A stretch of 22,273 nt of DNA from a virus, in the IMG/VR virus record IMGVR_UViG_3300027987_000462, positions 1-22,273 of that record; one strand, 5' to 3'. The translations under genes and the position numbers were made by a program. This document shows positions 1 through 8,065 of this stretch, piece after piece. The stretch's first letter is position 1. Each line of letters begins with the position of its first letter. Under the pieces are notes generated by a model. That model had not been told where the DNA came from. It searched no databases and saw only the letters and a program-made list of their open reading frames with translations.

Positions 1-1014
1 GGCGATCTCGAGGTGGATGCTTCGGGCGCCCTGCCGAAGCTCACTACCACCACGCAGGATCTCACGCTGCTCGGTCTCAACCCCGGCGAGACGATCTTCG
101 TAGGCGGAGACCTCGCCACGGACCGCTTCTTCAACGGCGCGAACAACGGCTTCAAGCGGATTCTCTCGATCGCCACGAACGAGATCGTGCTCGACAAGAG
201 CGACGTCGCCATGATCACGGATGATGGCACCAGCACCGGCTCGGGCGGAACGAACCTCGCGATCCGGATCTTCTTCGGGCGCGTCCTGAAGAACGAGAGC
301 GACTCCACACTCATCAAGCGCCGTTCGTACCAGCTCGAGCGCACCCTCGGCGCACCGGACGACGCTCTGCCGGCGCAGATTCAGTCCGAGTACGTCGTCG
401 GTGCGGTTCCCAACACCTTCGCGCTCAACGTCCCGCAGGCTGACAAGGCGACCGCGGACCTGGCCTTCGTGGCCACCGACCACGAGCAGCGCAGCGGTGC
501 CACGGGGGTCAAGTCGGGCACCCGCCAGGCGCTCGTCGAGGCGGACGCCTTCAACACCTCGAGCGACATCCCTCAGATCAAGCTGGCTCAGGTGGTGGCC
601 GGTGACGAGTCGCCCGCGGCTCTCTTCGCCTTCGTCACCGAGCTCACCATCAACATAAACAACGGCGTCACGCCAACCAAGGCGGTCGGTACGCTCGGTG
701 CGTTCGACGTGAACGTTGGCCAGTTCGCGGTATCGGGCTCGCTCACGGCCTACTTCGCAGACGTCGCCGCGATCCAGGCCGTTCGCAACAACGCGGACGT
801 GACCCTGGCGATCGCCTTCGTGAAGTCGAACGCTGGCATTCACATCGACCTGCCGCTGCTCGCCCTGGGCGATGCGCGCGCGAACGTCGAGCAGGACCAG
901 CCGATCACGCTGCCGATCACGGCCGATGCCGCCACGGGTGCGAAGATCGACGCGGGCCTCGATCACACGCTCTTCATGAGCTTCTACGACTACCTGCCGA
1001 GCGCCGCCGGCTGA
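1..1014 (+). CDS. Major tail tube protein (5' end outside window)
   Basis: Tail tube subunit that should polymerise into the hollow tail shaft around the tape measure protein. The frame is open from base 1, and the GTG at 13 is only an internal codon candidate, so the gene very likely begins upstream. The visible 337 codons are rich in beta-strand residues and end with the block [15 protein letters not shown] followed by [20 protein letters not shown] (about residues 230-262 of the visible part), which I recognise from the siphophage tail tube family (Pfam Phage_tail_tube_3 type). The next genes, a frameshifting chaperone pair and then a tape measure gene, are what normally follows a tail tube gene. 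Family assignment is from memory of motifs, not from a search. Confidence 0.87.
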   Translation, partial: GDLEVDASGALPKLTTTTQDLTLLGLNPGETIFVGGDLATDRFFNGANNGFKRILSIATNEIVLDKSDVAMITDDGTSTGSGGTNLAIRIFFGRVLKNESDSTLIKRRSYQLERTLGAPDDALPAQIQSEYVVGAVPNTFALNVPQADKATADLAFVATDHEQRSGATGVKSGTRQALVEADAFNTSSDIPQIKLAQVVAGDESPAALFAFVTELTININNGVTPTKAVGTLGAFDVNVGQFAVSGSLTAYFADVAAIQAVRNNADVTLAIAFVKSNAGIHIDLPLLALGDARANVEQDQPITLPITADAATGAKIDAGLDHTLFMSFYDYLPSAAG

Positions 1015-1041
1015 TCGGAGTTCGGTCACAGCGGGCTCGAG

Positions 1042-1050
1042 CGAGAGGAG
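1042..1050 (+). promoter_or_regulatory. Ribosome binding site fixing the chaperone start
   Basis: The purine-rich CGAGAGGAG stretch is close to the consensus and sits eight bases before the ATG at 1059. It overlaps the alternative GTG at 1050, which argues against the longer start. Confidence 0.7.
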
Positions 1051-1058
1051 TGCCTCGG

Positions 1059-1502
1059 ATGTCCATGTATGGGAGGTACGAGACCGACCCGAAGCTCGAG
1101 ACCAACGGAGTACCGCTGGAGTTCGGCGACTTCGTGGTGACGGTGTCGCGGGCGGGTGGATCCAACGAGAAGTGGCTATCCGAGTTTCGGAAGCGGATGC
1201 GACCGTTTCGCAGGGCAGGCGGGTTGGCCGATATCGAGGGCAACCCAGCCGTCCAGAGGATCATGCGCGAGACCTTCGCGAGGATCTGCGTGCTCAACTG
1301 GCAGCGAAGATTACCGTCCGAGGAGCCCGGGGGAGAGGACAAACTCGTGCAGGGCATCGAGGGTCCCGATGGCGAGACCCTCGAATTCACCGTCGCGAAC
1401 GTGATCCGAACGTTCGAGCGTCTTCCCAAGCTCTACGACGACATCATCGGCCAGGCTTCGGATCACTCGACCTTCATCGAGCAGGCGGAGCGGGGAAACT
1501 GA
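1059..1502 (+). CDS. Tail assembly chaperone, short form (gpG analogue)
   Basis: Short 147-residue product of a gpG/gpGT-type chaperone pair, expected to coat and fold the tape measure protein before tube assembly and to be absent from the finished virion. I chose the ATG at 1059 because GAGAGGAG at 1043-1050 lies eight bases upstream. The in-frame GTG at 1050 overlaps that ribosome binding site. The protein is small and acidic, with no membrane segment. Identification rests on position between tail tube and tape measure genes and on the slippery heptamer immediately before its stop, which is the diagnostic arrangement of this pair in lambda-like and many other long-tailed phages. Sequence similarity to gpG itself is not evident. 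Confidence 0.82.
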   Translation: MSMYGRYETDPKLETNGVPLEFGDFVVTVSRAGGSNEKWLSEFRKRMRPFRRAGGLADIEGNPAVQRIMRETFARICVLNWQRRLPSEEPGGEDKLVQGIEGPDGETLEFTVANVIRTFERLPKLYDDIIGQASDHSTFIEQAERGN

Positions 1503-1864
1503 CGGCGGCTCTGCTCTACACGCTCGAGCAGGGGCCGACGGAGCAGGCCATCCTCTCGAGGGCCCTCGCCGATCCGGCCGTGCGGATCGGAGGGGCAGAG
1601 CCCCGAATCCCCAAGGCGATCGCGGAGGCACCCGAGGTCGAGCCGGACCTCGAGCTCTACTGGGTGGCCTTCTGGCGGCTCAGCTCCACGCGCCAGGTCG
1701 GCATGGGCCTGGGGCCCATCTCCTGGATGGTCGTGGAATCCTACTGCGACTCGCTCGGCCTCCACGGCGAGGACCGCGAGGAGATGCACGCCTTCGTGAG
1801 CGCACTCGACCACGAGTACCTCGCGTGGCACGACAAGAAGGCGAGGCGCCATGGCGACTCCTGA
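1059..1864 (+). CDS. Tail assembly chaperone, frameshifted long form (gpGT analogue)
   Basis: Predicted -1 frameshift product, join(1059..1499,1499..1864), 268 residues. After slipping on GGGAAAC the ribosome reads CTG-ACG-GCG at 1499 onward and adds 121 residues, beginning LTAALLYTLEQG and ending HGDS. The T-like extension contains a compact alpha-helical block, ELYWVAFWRLSSTRQVGMGL and then ISWMVVESYCDSLGL (about extension residues 52-88). This is conserved-looking sequence and not the low-complexity shadow of another gene. The extension frame has no well-placed start of its own near 1500, which supports production by frameshifting. Its stop overlaps the next gene start by 14 bases. In lambda the T domain recruits tail tube subunits while G coats the tape measure; I infer the same division here. 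Confidence 0.85.
1493..1536 (+). promoter_or_regulatory. Programmed -1 ribosomal frameshift site
   Basis: The heptamer G GGA AAC occupies 1493-1499 in the zero frame, directly followed by the TGA stop at 1500-1502, and fits X XXY YYZ exactly. Nine bases further on, CTCTGCTC (1509-1516) pairs with GAGCAGGG (1526-1533), an 8-bp stem with one G-U pair and a 9-base loop. GG 1507-1508 can extend it onto CC 1535-1536 past one bulged G. Slippery site, adjacent stop and correctly spaced hairpin together make this a strong call. Confidence 0.88.
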
Positions 1865-2267
1865 CCGCGCAGCTCGGAACCTCAGGAGGTTGGGCGATCG
1901 CATCGTGGATCGCGCGGATGAGCTGACGCGCCGTGTCGCCTTGGCGGTTCTTTCGGAGGTGGTGGTTTCAACGCCGGTGGATACCGGAAGGGCGCGCGGC
2001 AACTGGCTGGTCGGCCTGGGCGGTCCCGACGAACCAGGTCTGGATGAGCAGAGGGCCAACGCCGATCGATCCGGCCAGAGAGCCATCCGACGCGGATCGG
2101 AACGGATTCGCGATCGACGACCGGGGCAGCAGATCTTCGTCTCGAACAATGTCCCGTACATCGGTCGCCTGAACGACGGGAGCTCCGCGCAGGCACCGGC
2201 CGGATTCGTCCCGGACGCGGTGGCAGCAGGGATCGAGGTCGCCCGACGGGCGACGCTGACGAGGTAG
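1851..2267 (+). CDS. HK97 gp10-like tail/neck component
   Basis: 138-residue basic protein resembling the HK97 gp10 / tail completion family. The N-terminal half is a charged helix (about residues 5-40) followed by STPVDTGRARGNW (40-52), the 'PVDTG..R..W' signature of that family. Later it has IFVSNNVPYIGRLNDG and then FVPDAV near the C-terminus, matching the usual 'N.vpYa..ln.G' element. The ATG at 1851 lies inside the end of the long chaperone form, so translation is probably coupled. In many phages this family is encoded before the tail tube gene, so a position between the chaperone and tape measure genes is somewhat unusual. It should act in tail termination or head-tail joining; the exact role is inferred. 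Confidence 0.72.
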   Translation: MATPDRAARNLRRLGDRIVDRADELTRRVALAVLSEVVVSTPVDTGRARGNWLVGLGGPDEPGLDEQRANADRSGQRAIRRGSERIRDRRPGQQIFVSNNVPYIGRLNDGSSAQAPAGFVPDAVAAGIEVARRATLTR

Positions 2268-2271
2268 AGCC

Positions 2272-5200
2272 GTGGCGGAGCGCATCGACATCGTCATCGA
2301 CGATTCCGGCTCGCGCGCACGAGTCATCCAGCGGGACCTGGACCAGATCTCCGACCGATCAGAGAGGGCTGGTCGCAGAATCACCGGTGTCGGAAGGGCA
2401 CTGCGAGCGGCCTTCGCGGGTCTTACGATCGGTTTCCTGGTCCGGGAAGTCTTCCAGCTGTCGGACGCGTTCGTCTCTCTCGAGAACCGCACACGGATCG
2501 CGCTCGATGGCCTCGGCGACGTCAACGGCACCCTCGATGAGCTCTTCGCGATCGCGAATCGGACACGGGGACCGGTCGAGCAGATCGTCGAGCTCTTCCA
2601 GCGGGGCTCGATCGCGTCCGCCGAACTTGGCACGACCCAGGCCGAGTTGCTGCGCTTCGTAGAAGCCGTATCCCAAGGTCTCGCGATCCAGGGTGGAGCC
2701 GCGGGGACCTCCTCGGGTGCTCTACTTCAGCTATCCCAGGCCCTTGGGTCGGGCATCGTGCGAGCGGAGGAGTTCAACTCGATCCTCGAGGGTGCGTTCC
2801 CGATCGCTCAGGCTGCTGCCCGTGGCTTGGACGCGGCGGGGGGGTCCGTCGCTCGACTTCGCACCCTGGTGATCGAGGGCAAGGTCAGCTCCGACGCGTT
2901 TTTCCGGGCGATCCTCAGCCAGTCCGAGGAGCTCGAGGCCACCTTCCGGCGCACGAACCCGACCATCGGTCAGGCCCTCACGGTGCTACGGAACAGCGTG
3001 CTTCAGCAGTTCCGAGACTTCACCGAGACGACCGGACTGGTGGCCCAGGGCATCCAGGCCCTCGCGGGAAACGTAGGAGCCCTGGTGGACATCCTGGGCA
3101 ACCTGACGCGGGCGGCTACTGCGGCCGGCGCCGCCCTGCTCGTGGCCTTCGGACCCGCGATCCTCCGAGCGATCACGGGGTACACGACCACTCTGCTGAC
3201 AGCGATCGCGCGCAACATCGAGCTGCGGACCGCCGTGGCGACCGGCAACGCGATCATCATCGGCTCCGAGCAGGCGAAGCTCGCCCAGGCGCTCCAGACG
3301 GCCACCGTCGAGGCGCAGGCCGCCGCAGCCACGGTCGCGTCCGCCGAGGCCGAGGTCGCCGCGACGGCCGCCACGCTCGCGCGGGTCCGCGCGGAGAACG
3401 CCAAGGCGCTCATCGTCGCGGAGAACGGAGCCGCCGCATTCGCGCTAGCAGCGGTGGATCGCCAGCTACTCGCGCTCGAGGCTCAGCAGGCCGCCGCCGT
3501 GACCGCTCTGACGGCGGCTCGGAACGCCGCCACCGGCGCCACGCTGCGCCAGGCGGCCGCGCAGGAGGCACTGAACGGGGCCAGCGCACGAGGTCTGGGC
3601 GTCGTGACCTCTCTTCGGGCAGCCCTGTCTGCGGCGCGCGCGGCGGGCGCCGGTCTGCTAGCCGCGCTCGCCACGCCCACCGGGATCGCTGTAGGGATCG
3701 GAGCGGCAGCTGCTGCGCTTGTCGCCTTCCGCGAGCAGATCCCCGTCACCCAGGACGGGCTCGTGAACCTGGGCCAGTTCGGTCAGGCGGCGTTCCTTGA
3801 GCTCCGCGACGGCGTCACTGCTGCTCTGCGGGCGATCGCCGACTCCGATGCAGTGCAGGCACTCCGTGCAGGCTTCCGCGCACTCGGCGAGACCGTGACG
3901 AGTTTCGTTCAGAGTGTCGCCGGGCAGTTTCCGGAGCTCATGCGTGTTTTCTCGGAGATCACCGAGGGGATCACCTTCTCCCTCGAAGGTCTCCTTCGAG
4001 CGAGCGCTCGTATCATAGACACCCTGGTCGGTCTGTTCCGAGGGGCGCGCGCGGCGATCCAGCGGATCTTCGAGCAGCTCGGAGACTCGATCGTCCGAAT
4101 CCTGGCGCAGTCCCTGAACTTCGTGATCGGTCTGGTCGAGACGACCGTGAACCAGTTCAACGCTGCTCTCTCTCCGTTCCTGGAGTTGAGCGGCTTCGAT
4201 CCGATCGCTCGCATCGATCTGGGGAGGCTCGAGACCGGTGCATCCGAGGCCGGATTGACCGTTGCGCAAGCGTTCGACAAGGCATTGGAGGAGAGCACCG
4301 GGGTAGAGGACTTACTCGACCGTGTCCTCGCCACAGCGCGCAAGATCGCTCTGGAGGAACGGGGTGCGATTCCTGCGCCCGCGGCCCAGAGGGTCGATCC
4401 GAATGCCTTCTCGGCGACCGCTACCGCCTCTACGGGTCCGACCTTCGACGACATCATCCGCGCGGCAGAGACCGAGGCAGACCTCCTCCAGCTCACCAAT
4501 CGCGAGCGGGTGATCCAGGAAGGTCTACTGGCCGCGGAGCAGTCGCTGAAGCGCAGCCTGACGCCGATCGAGCGGCAGCTTCTTGAGACCCAGATCCGGC
4601 AGAACCTCGCCTTCGAGGAGCGGAACGACCTGCTCGAAGAGCTGCGGCGCCCGCAGGACGAGCTCAACCTCGCGGTCGAGGAATACTCGCGCCTCCTGAA
4701 CCTGGGTCTCATCGACCAGGAGCAGTACAACCGGGCACTCGACAACGCCGCGCGCAGCATCCTGGGTGACACCCGCACCGAGCTCGAGCGCCTGTCCGAG
4801 GACCTCGAGAGCTACAACGCGGCGCTCCAGGCCGGCGCGATCGACCAGGACGAGTTCAACCGGCTCGTCTCGGGGGCGGTGCTCGGCACCCGCAACCTCG
4901 GCGGCGCGCTCGACGACCTGTCGCGCTCGACCACGCGCGCGTTCGGCGACTTCCTGAGCGGCTCCCAGAGTGCGTCTGGTGCCCTCAAGCAGCTCGAGCG
5001 CGACATCCAGGACATCATCCTCCGCGTGCTCGTCCTGGAGCCGCTCACGGAGAGCCTCCGCGAGGCCCTGGCCAGCACTGTCTCCGGCGGTGGCATCATC
5101 GGCGACCTGCTCGGGCTTCCGGATCCCGCGGCCGCCTCAGCACAGGAGGCGGCTTCTGGTGCGACGGGTGAGGGATCGGCCCAGGTGGCCGCGGCGCAAG

Positions 5201-5982
5201 GCGCTGCTGCGAGTGCGCAGGCGTCGGCGACGGCGGCTCAGACCGCGGTCACGGCGGCCGCGTCCCAGTCCGCTTCCGCCCAGGCCGCTGCGGCATCTTC
5301 CCAGTCCTCGGTGGCGGCCGCAACGTCGCAGAGCGCTTCTGCCCAGGCTGCTGCCGCCACGAGTCAGGCATCCATCGCCCAGGCCGTCGCGCAGGCGAGC
5401 GCCGCGCAGGCGGCGGCCGCAGCCGCCCAGTCAGCTGCCCGACTCGCCGAGCAGGCCGCGCTCCGCGCCGAGAGGGCCTCGAGCTCGGGCTCAGCAGGCG
5501 GCGGCGGTACGGACAGCTCCGCAGCATCCGGAGCCTTCACCTCAGCGCTGACCACGGCGATTGCCTCCTCCTTCGCGGAGGGCGGCGTGGTCCGAGGTCC
5601 GGGCGGCCCCCGGGATGACCTGATCCCGGCCCTGCTCTCCAACGGCGAGTTCGTGGTCAACGCCGATGCGGTTCGTCGCTTCCGCCCCCTGCTCGAGGCC
5701 ATCAACTCGCAGCGGCTCGCCCTCGGAGGCATGGTCGAGCAGCAGCGCCGCATGGACCGTCCGGTCCGGCTACAGACCGGCGGCTTCGTCGGCAGCCTCC
5801 CAGCCGTACCACAGGGCACGCGCCGTACCACGTTCGATCGCACGCAGCCGAGCCGGGAGCGTCCTATGGTCGTCAACTTCAACGTCCAGACGCCAGACGT
5901 CACGAGCTTCCAGCGAAGCGAGGGCCAGATCTTGGCGCGGATCGGCGCTGGGATCCAGCGCGCGCGACGCAGGGATGGCTGA
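2272..5982 (+). CDS. Tape measure protein
   Basis: 1236-residue tape measure protein, which sets tail length and is ejected with DNA. It starts at GTG 2272 with GAGGT seven bases upstream. Residues about 65-250 match the classic tape measure domain (TIGR02675 type), with ENRTRIAL, SGALLQLSQALGSGIVRAEEFN and a long helical run. Ala-rich coiled coil fills about 335-440. Hydrophobic segments occur near 280-310 and 460-486, as often seen in proteins that enter the host membrane. Four 21-residue Ala/Gln units lie at 977-1060. The C-terminal part carries EGGVVRGPGGPRDDLIPALL and then SNGEFVVNADAVRRF (about 1102-1136), typical of the C-terminus in this family. At about 0.15 nm per residue a tail near 185 nm would be expected, less if the ends are processed. 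Confidence 0.95.
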   Translation: MAERIDIVIDDSGSRARVIQRDLDQISDRSERAGRRITGVGRALRAAFAGLTIGFLVREVFQLSDAFVSLENRTRIALDGLGDVNGTLDELFAIANRTRGPVEQIVELFQRGSIASAELGTTQAELLRFVEAVSQGLAIQGGAAGTSSGALLQLSQALGSGIVRAEEFNSILEGAFPIAQAAARGLDAAGGSVARLRTLVIEGKVSSDAFFRAILSQSEELEATFRRTNPTIGQALTVLRNSVLQQFRDFTETTGLVAQGIQALAGNVGALVDILGNLTRAATAAGAALLVAFGPAILRAITGYTTTLLTAIARNIELRTAVATGNAIIIGSEQAKLAQALQTATVEAQAAAATVASAEAEVAATAATLARVRAENAKALIVAENGAAAFALAAVDRQLLALEAQQAAAVTALTAARNAATGATLRQAAAQEALNGASARGLGVVTSLRAALSAARAAGAGLLAALATPTGIAVGIGAAAAALVAFREQIPVTQDGLVNLGQFGQAAFLELRDGVTAALRAIADSDAVQALRAGFRALGETVTSFVQSVAGQFPELMRVFSEITEGITFSLEGLLRASARIIDTLVGLFRGARAAIQRIFEQLGDSIVRILAQSLNFVIGLVETTVNQFNAALSPFLELSGFDPIARIDLGRLETGASEAGLTVAQAFDKALEESTGVEDLLDRVLATARKIALEERGAIPAPAAQRVDPNAFSATATASTGPTFDDIIRAAETEADLLQLTNRERVIQEGLLAAEQSLKRSLTPIERQLLETQIRQNLAFEERNDLLEELRRPQDELNLAVEEYSRLLNLGLIDQEQYNRALDNAARSILGDTRTELERLSEDLESYNAALQAGAIDQDEFNRLVSGAVLGTRNLGGALDDLSRSTTRAFGDFLSGSQSASGALKQLERDIQDIILRVLVLEPLTESLREALASTVSGGGIIGDLLGLPDPAAASAQEAASGATGEGSAQVAAAQGAAASAQASATAAQTAVTAAASQSASAQAAAASSQSSVAAATSQSASAQAAAATSQASIAQAVAQASAAQAAAAAAQSAARLAEQAALRAERASSSGSAGGGGTDSSAASGAFTSALTTAIASSFAEGGVVRGPGGPRDDLIPALLSNGEFVVNADAVRRFRPLLEAINSQRLALGGMVEQQRRMDRPVRLQTGGFVGSLPAVPQGTRRTTFDRTQPSRERPMVVNFNVQTPDVTSFQRSEGQILARIGAGIQRARRRDG
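5200..5451 (+). repeat. 63-bp tandem repeat inside the tape measure gene
   Basis: Four consecutive 63-bp units (5200-5262, 5263-5325, 5326-5388, 5389-5451) encode 21-residue Ala/Ser/Gln blocks. SQSASAQAAAA opens units two and three exactly, and glutamine recurs at unit positions 7 and 14 in all four. Each unit is therefore three heptads. The pattern is most consistent with an alpha-helical coiled coil grown by duplication. Confidence 0.8.
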
Positions 5983-5985
5983 TTC

Positions 5986-6588
5986 GTGGCGACCATCGAT
6001 GAGATCCGGATCCCCGACCAGATCAAGTACGGCGCCATCGGCGGTCCCGGATTCAAGACGACCATCTTCCAGGCATCATCGGGCGTCGAGCAGCGCAACG
6101 TCGACTGGCAGGACATCCGGGCCCAGTACAACATCGGCCACGCGATCACCGACAAGGCGGACCTCGATCCGCTGATCGCCTTCTTCTACGCAAGGCGCGG
6201 GCGCGCGTACGGATTTCGCTTCAAGGACTACCTCGACTTCGAGATCACGGGTCCGCAACAGATCGGCGTGGGCGATGGCGTCCAGACGGCATTCCAGGTT
6301 TTCAAGCGGTACGACGACACCGTCCGGCCCTTCGACCGCGTGATCACGAAGCTGGTCTCCGGAACGGTCACCGTCTATCTCGACGGCACGCCTCAGGTAA
6401 GCGGCTTCACGGTCAACTTGAACACGGGCATCGTCACCTTCACCGCGGCCCCATCCGCAGCGGTGATCGTCGGCATCGTGTGCGAGTTCGACGTACCCGT
6501 GCGATTTGACGTTGATGACATGGGCGTGGCCATCGACTCGTTCAGCGAGTTCAACTGGGATGGCATCACGCTGGTCGAAGTCCGGTGA
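5986..6588 (+). CDS. DUF2460 distal tail protein (GTA g12-like)
   Basis: 200-residue protein of the DUF2460/TIGR02217 family, whose Rhodobacter gene transfer agent member is the distal tail protein linking tube and baseplate hub. Recognised from IRIPDQIKYGAIGGPGFKTT near the N-terminus, then FYARRGRAYGFRFKDYLDFE (about residues 65-84), the beta-hairpin QIGVGDGVQTAFQVFKRY (about 90-107) and a terminal FSEFNWDGITLVEVR. It starts at GTG 5986, three bases after the tape measure stop, with a weak upstream AGGGA, so coupling is likely. It is the first of four genes in the same order as g12-g15 of gene transfer agents. The full family length is present. Confidence 0.9.
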   Translation: MATIDEIRIPDQIKYGAIGGPGFKTTIFQASSGVEQRNVDWQDIRAQYNIGHAITDKADLDPLIAFFYARRGRAYGFRFKDYLDFEITGPQQIGVGDGVQTAFQVFKRYDDTVRPFDRVITKLVSGTVTVYLDGTPQVSGFTVNLNTGIVTFTAAPSAAVIVGIVCEFDVPVRFDVDDMGVAIDSFSEFNWDGITLVEVR

Positions 6589-7634
6589 AGGCCCTGCCGG
6601 GCGGGATCGTCACGCACCTAGCCCAAACAGTGACGACGCTCTCCACCTGCTTCATGATCGAACGACGGGACGGCCAGGAGTTCTTCTTCACCGACAACAC
6701 GCGGGACCTCGTCGTCGGTGGTGAGACGTACCTCTCCGCGGTCGGTTATGAACGCACCGAGATCTCGAACAACGACCGCCTCTCGGTGGATGGGCTCGAG
6801 GTCACCGGGATCTTCGACAACGTCGTGATCCTGGATACGGAGCTCCGCGCTGGCTTGTTCGACGACGCGGCTATCCAGGCCTTCGCCGTCAACTGGGCCA
6901 ACACGTCGCAGGGCGTTATCCCGCTCCGTCGTGGGCGCCTGGGCGAGGTGATTCTAGGGGATAAGGGCACATTCCGCGTGGAGCTGCGCGGCCTCACGCA
7001 GGCGCTCAGCCGCGTCATCGTCGAGCTCAGCACGCCGGAGTGTCGCGCAGATCTAGGCGACTCCCGCTGCAAGATCCCGATCGACCCGCCCGCCGTGCAG
7101 CGAAGCACAGCCTACGTCGCGTCACCGAACCCGGACTTCGTCACCGCAGGTCTGACGAACCGGATTCACGAATGCACCACGGCTGGAACGACTGCCGCCA
7201 GCGCGCCCACATACAACTCCACCGTCGGCGGCACGACCAACGACGGCACGGCCGTATTCACGACGCGCGAGGCCTGGACCAGAGAAGCGGTCGTCACCGA
7301 CGTGACAAATAACCGCACCTTCGAGATCGACGTGGACGAGGATCGGGACGTCACCGGCTGGTTCGATGGCGGGCTCGTCACGTTCGTCGACGGGGAGAAC
7401 GCGGGTGTCGACATGGACATCAAGACATGGACGAAGACTGGCGGTGATCTTGGGGACATATCGCTCTTCTTGCCAATGCCGCTCAACGTCGCCGTCGATG
7501 ACGCCCTGCTGATCTCGCCGGGCTGTTTCAAGCGACTAGACGAGGACTGCGTGACGAAGTTCGCGAACGCTATCAACTACCGAGGCGAGCCGACGCGTCC
7601 GGGCCGCGACGAGTTCCTGCGGCAGGTCTCGTGA
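6585..7634 (+). CDS. DUF2163 baseplate hub protein with predicted Fe-S site (GTA g13-like)
   Basis: 349-residue member of the DUF2163/TIGR02218 family, the hub component equivalent to gene transfer agent g13 and functionally similar to lambda gpL. GTG 6585 overlaps the preceding stop as GTGA. Family landmarks include FFTDNTRDLVVGGETYLSAV (about 34-53) and the C-terminal block FANAINYRGEPTRPGRDEF. Cys153/Cys162 and Cys314/Cys322 form two pairs, C-x8-C and C-x7-C. Lambda gpL is known to hold a [4Fe-4S] cluster through C-terminal cysteines, so the same is inferred here. Between the pairs lies an insert (about 175-232) containing CTTAGTTAASAPTY, related to a module in the gene at 14263. It should cap the tube and seat the host-specificity protein. 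Confidence 0.9.
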   Translation: MKALPGGIVTHLAQTVTTLSTCFMIERRDGQEFFFTDNTRDLVVGGETYLSAVGYERTEISNNDRLSVDGLEVTGIFDNVVILDTELRAGLFDDAAIQAFAVNWANTSQGVIPLRRGRLGEVILGDKGTFRVELRGLTQALSRVIVELSTPECRADLGDSRCKIPIDPPAVQRSTAYVASPNPDFVTAGLTNRIHECTTAGTTAASAPTYNSTVGGTTNDGTAVFTTREAWTREAVVTDVTNNRTFEIDVDEDRDVTGWFDGGLVTFVDGENAGVDMDIKTWTKTGGDLGDISLFLPMPLNVAVDDALLISPGCFKRLDEDCVTKFANAINYRGEPTRPGRDEFLRQVS

Positions 7635-8065
7635 TCGCCAGGGATGAGATCCTCGCCGAGGCGCGCTCTTGGATTGGAGAGCGCTGGCGCCATCAAGGAC
7701 GCGGCCCCCGCGGGCGCGGTGTCGATTGCGGCGGCGTGATCGTCTGCGTCGCTCAGGGTCTTCAGATCAGCAACTACGACATCAGCGGCTATCGTAGGAT
7801 GCCTCCGACGCGCACTGCATTCCTTGAGCACTTCGAGCAGAACATGATGCGCCTCTCCGCGCCGGTTCCGGCCGCTGTCGGGGTGTTCCGGAATGAGACC
7901 ACTGTCATCCACTGCGGCATCTTTTCGGAGAAGTACGGCCGTCTCCACATCATAGAGGCGAACGCATCGATCGGACGGGTCATCGAGGCTCAGCTGACGA
8001 AGGAGCAGCGATCGACTCTGGTCGGCATCTTCGACTATCCGGGGGTCGAGCCTTGGGCCGGGTAG
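7631..8065 (+). CDS. NlpC/P60 tail peptidase (GTA g14-like)
   Basis: 144-residue cysteine peptidase of the NlpC/P60 type, matching the tail-tip peptidases that nick peptidoglycan cross-links during entry. The nucleophile is Cys33 in RGVDCGGVI. The general base is His94 in VIHCGIF, and the polar third element lies around His106-Glu109 in LHIIEA. The N-terminal helix EILAEARSWIGERWRHQG has the usual 'A..w.G.py.hqG' form. GTG 7631 overlaps the previous stop as GTGA. The length is normal for the stand-alone tail form. All expected active-site positions are present, so the enzyme looks functional. The cytosolic protein has no signal peptide, as expected for a virion component. Confidence 0.92.
   Translation: MIARDEILAEARSWIGERWRHQGRGPRGRGVDCGGVIVCVAQGLQISNYDISGYRRMPPTRTAFLEHFEQNMMRLSAPVPAAVGVFRNETTVIHCGIFSEKYGRLHIIEANASIGRVIEAQLTKEQRSTLVGIFDYPGVEPWAG

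Noticed and set aside
1172-1500. Independent start for the T-like frame upstream of the frameshift
   Set aside because: This part is Arg-rich shadow sequence of the chaperone gene; recognisable protein begins only after the slip site.
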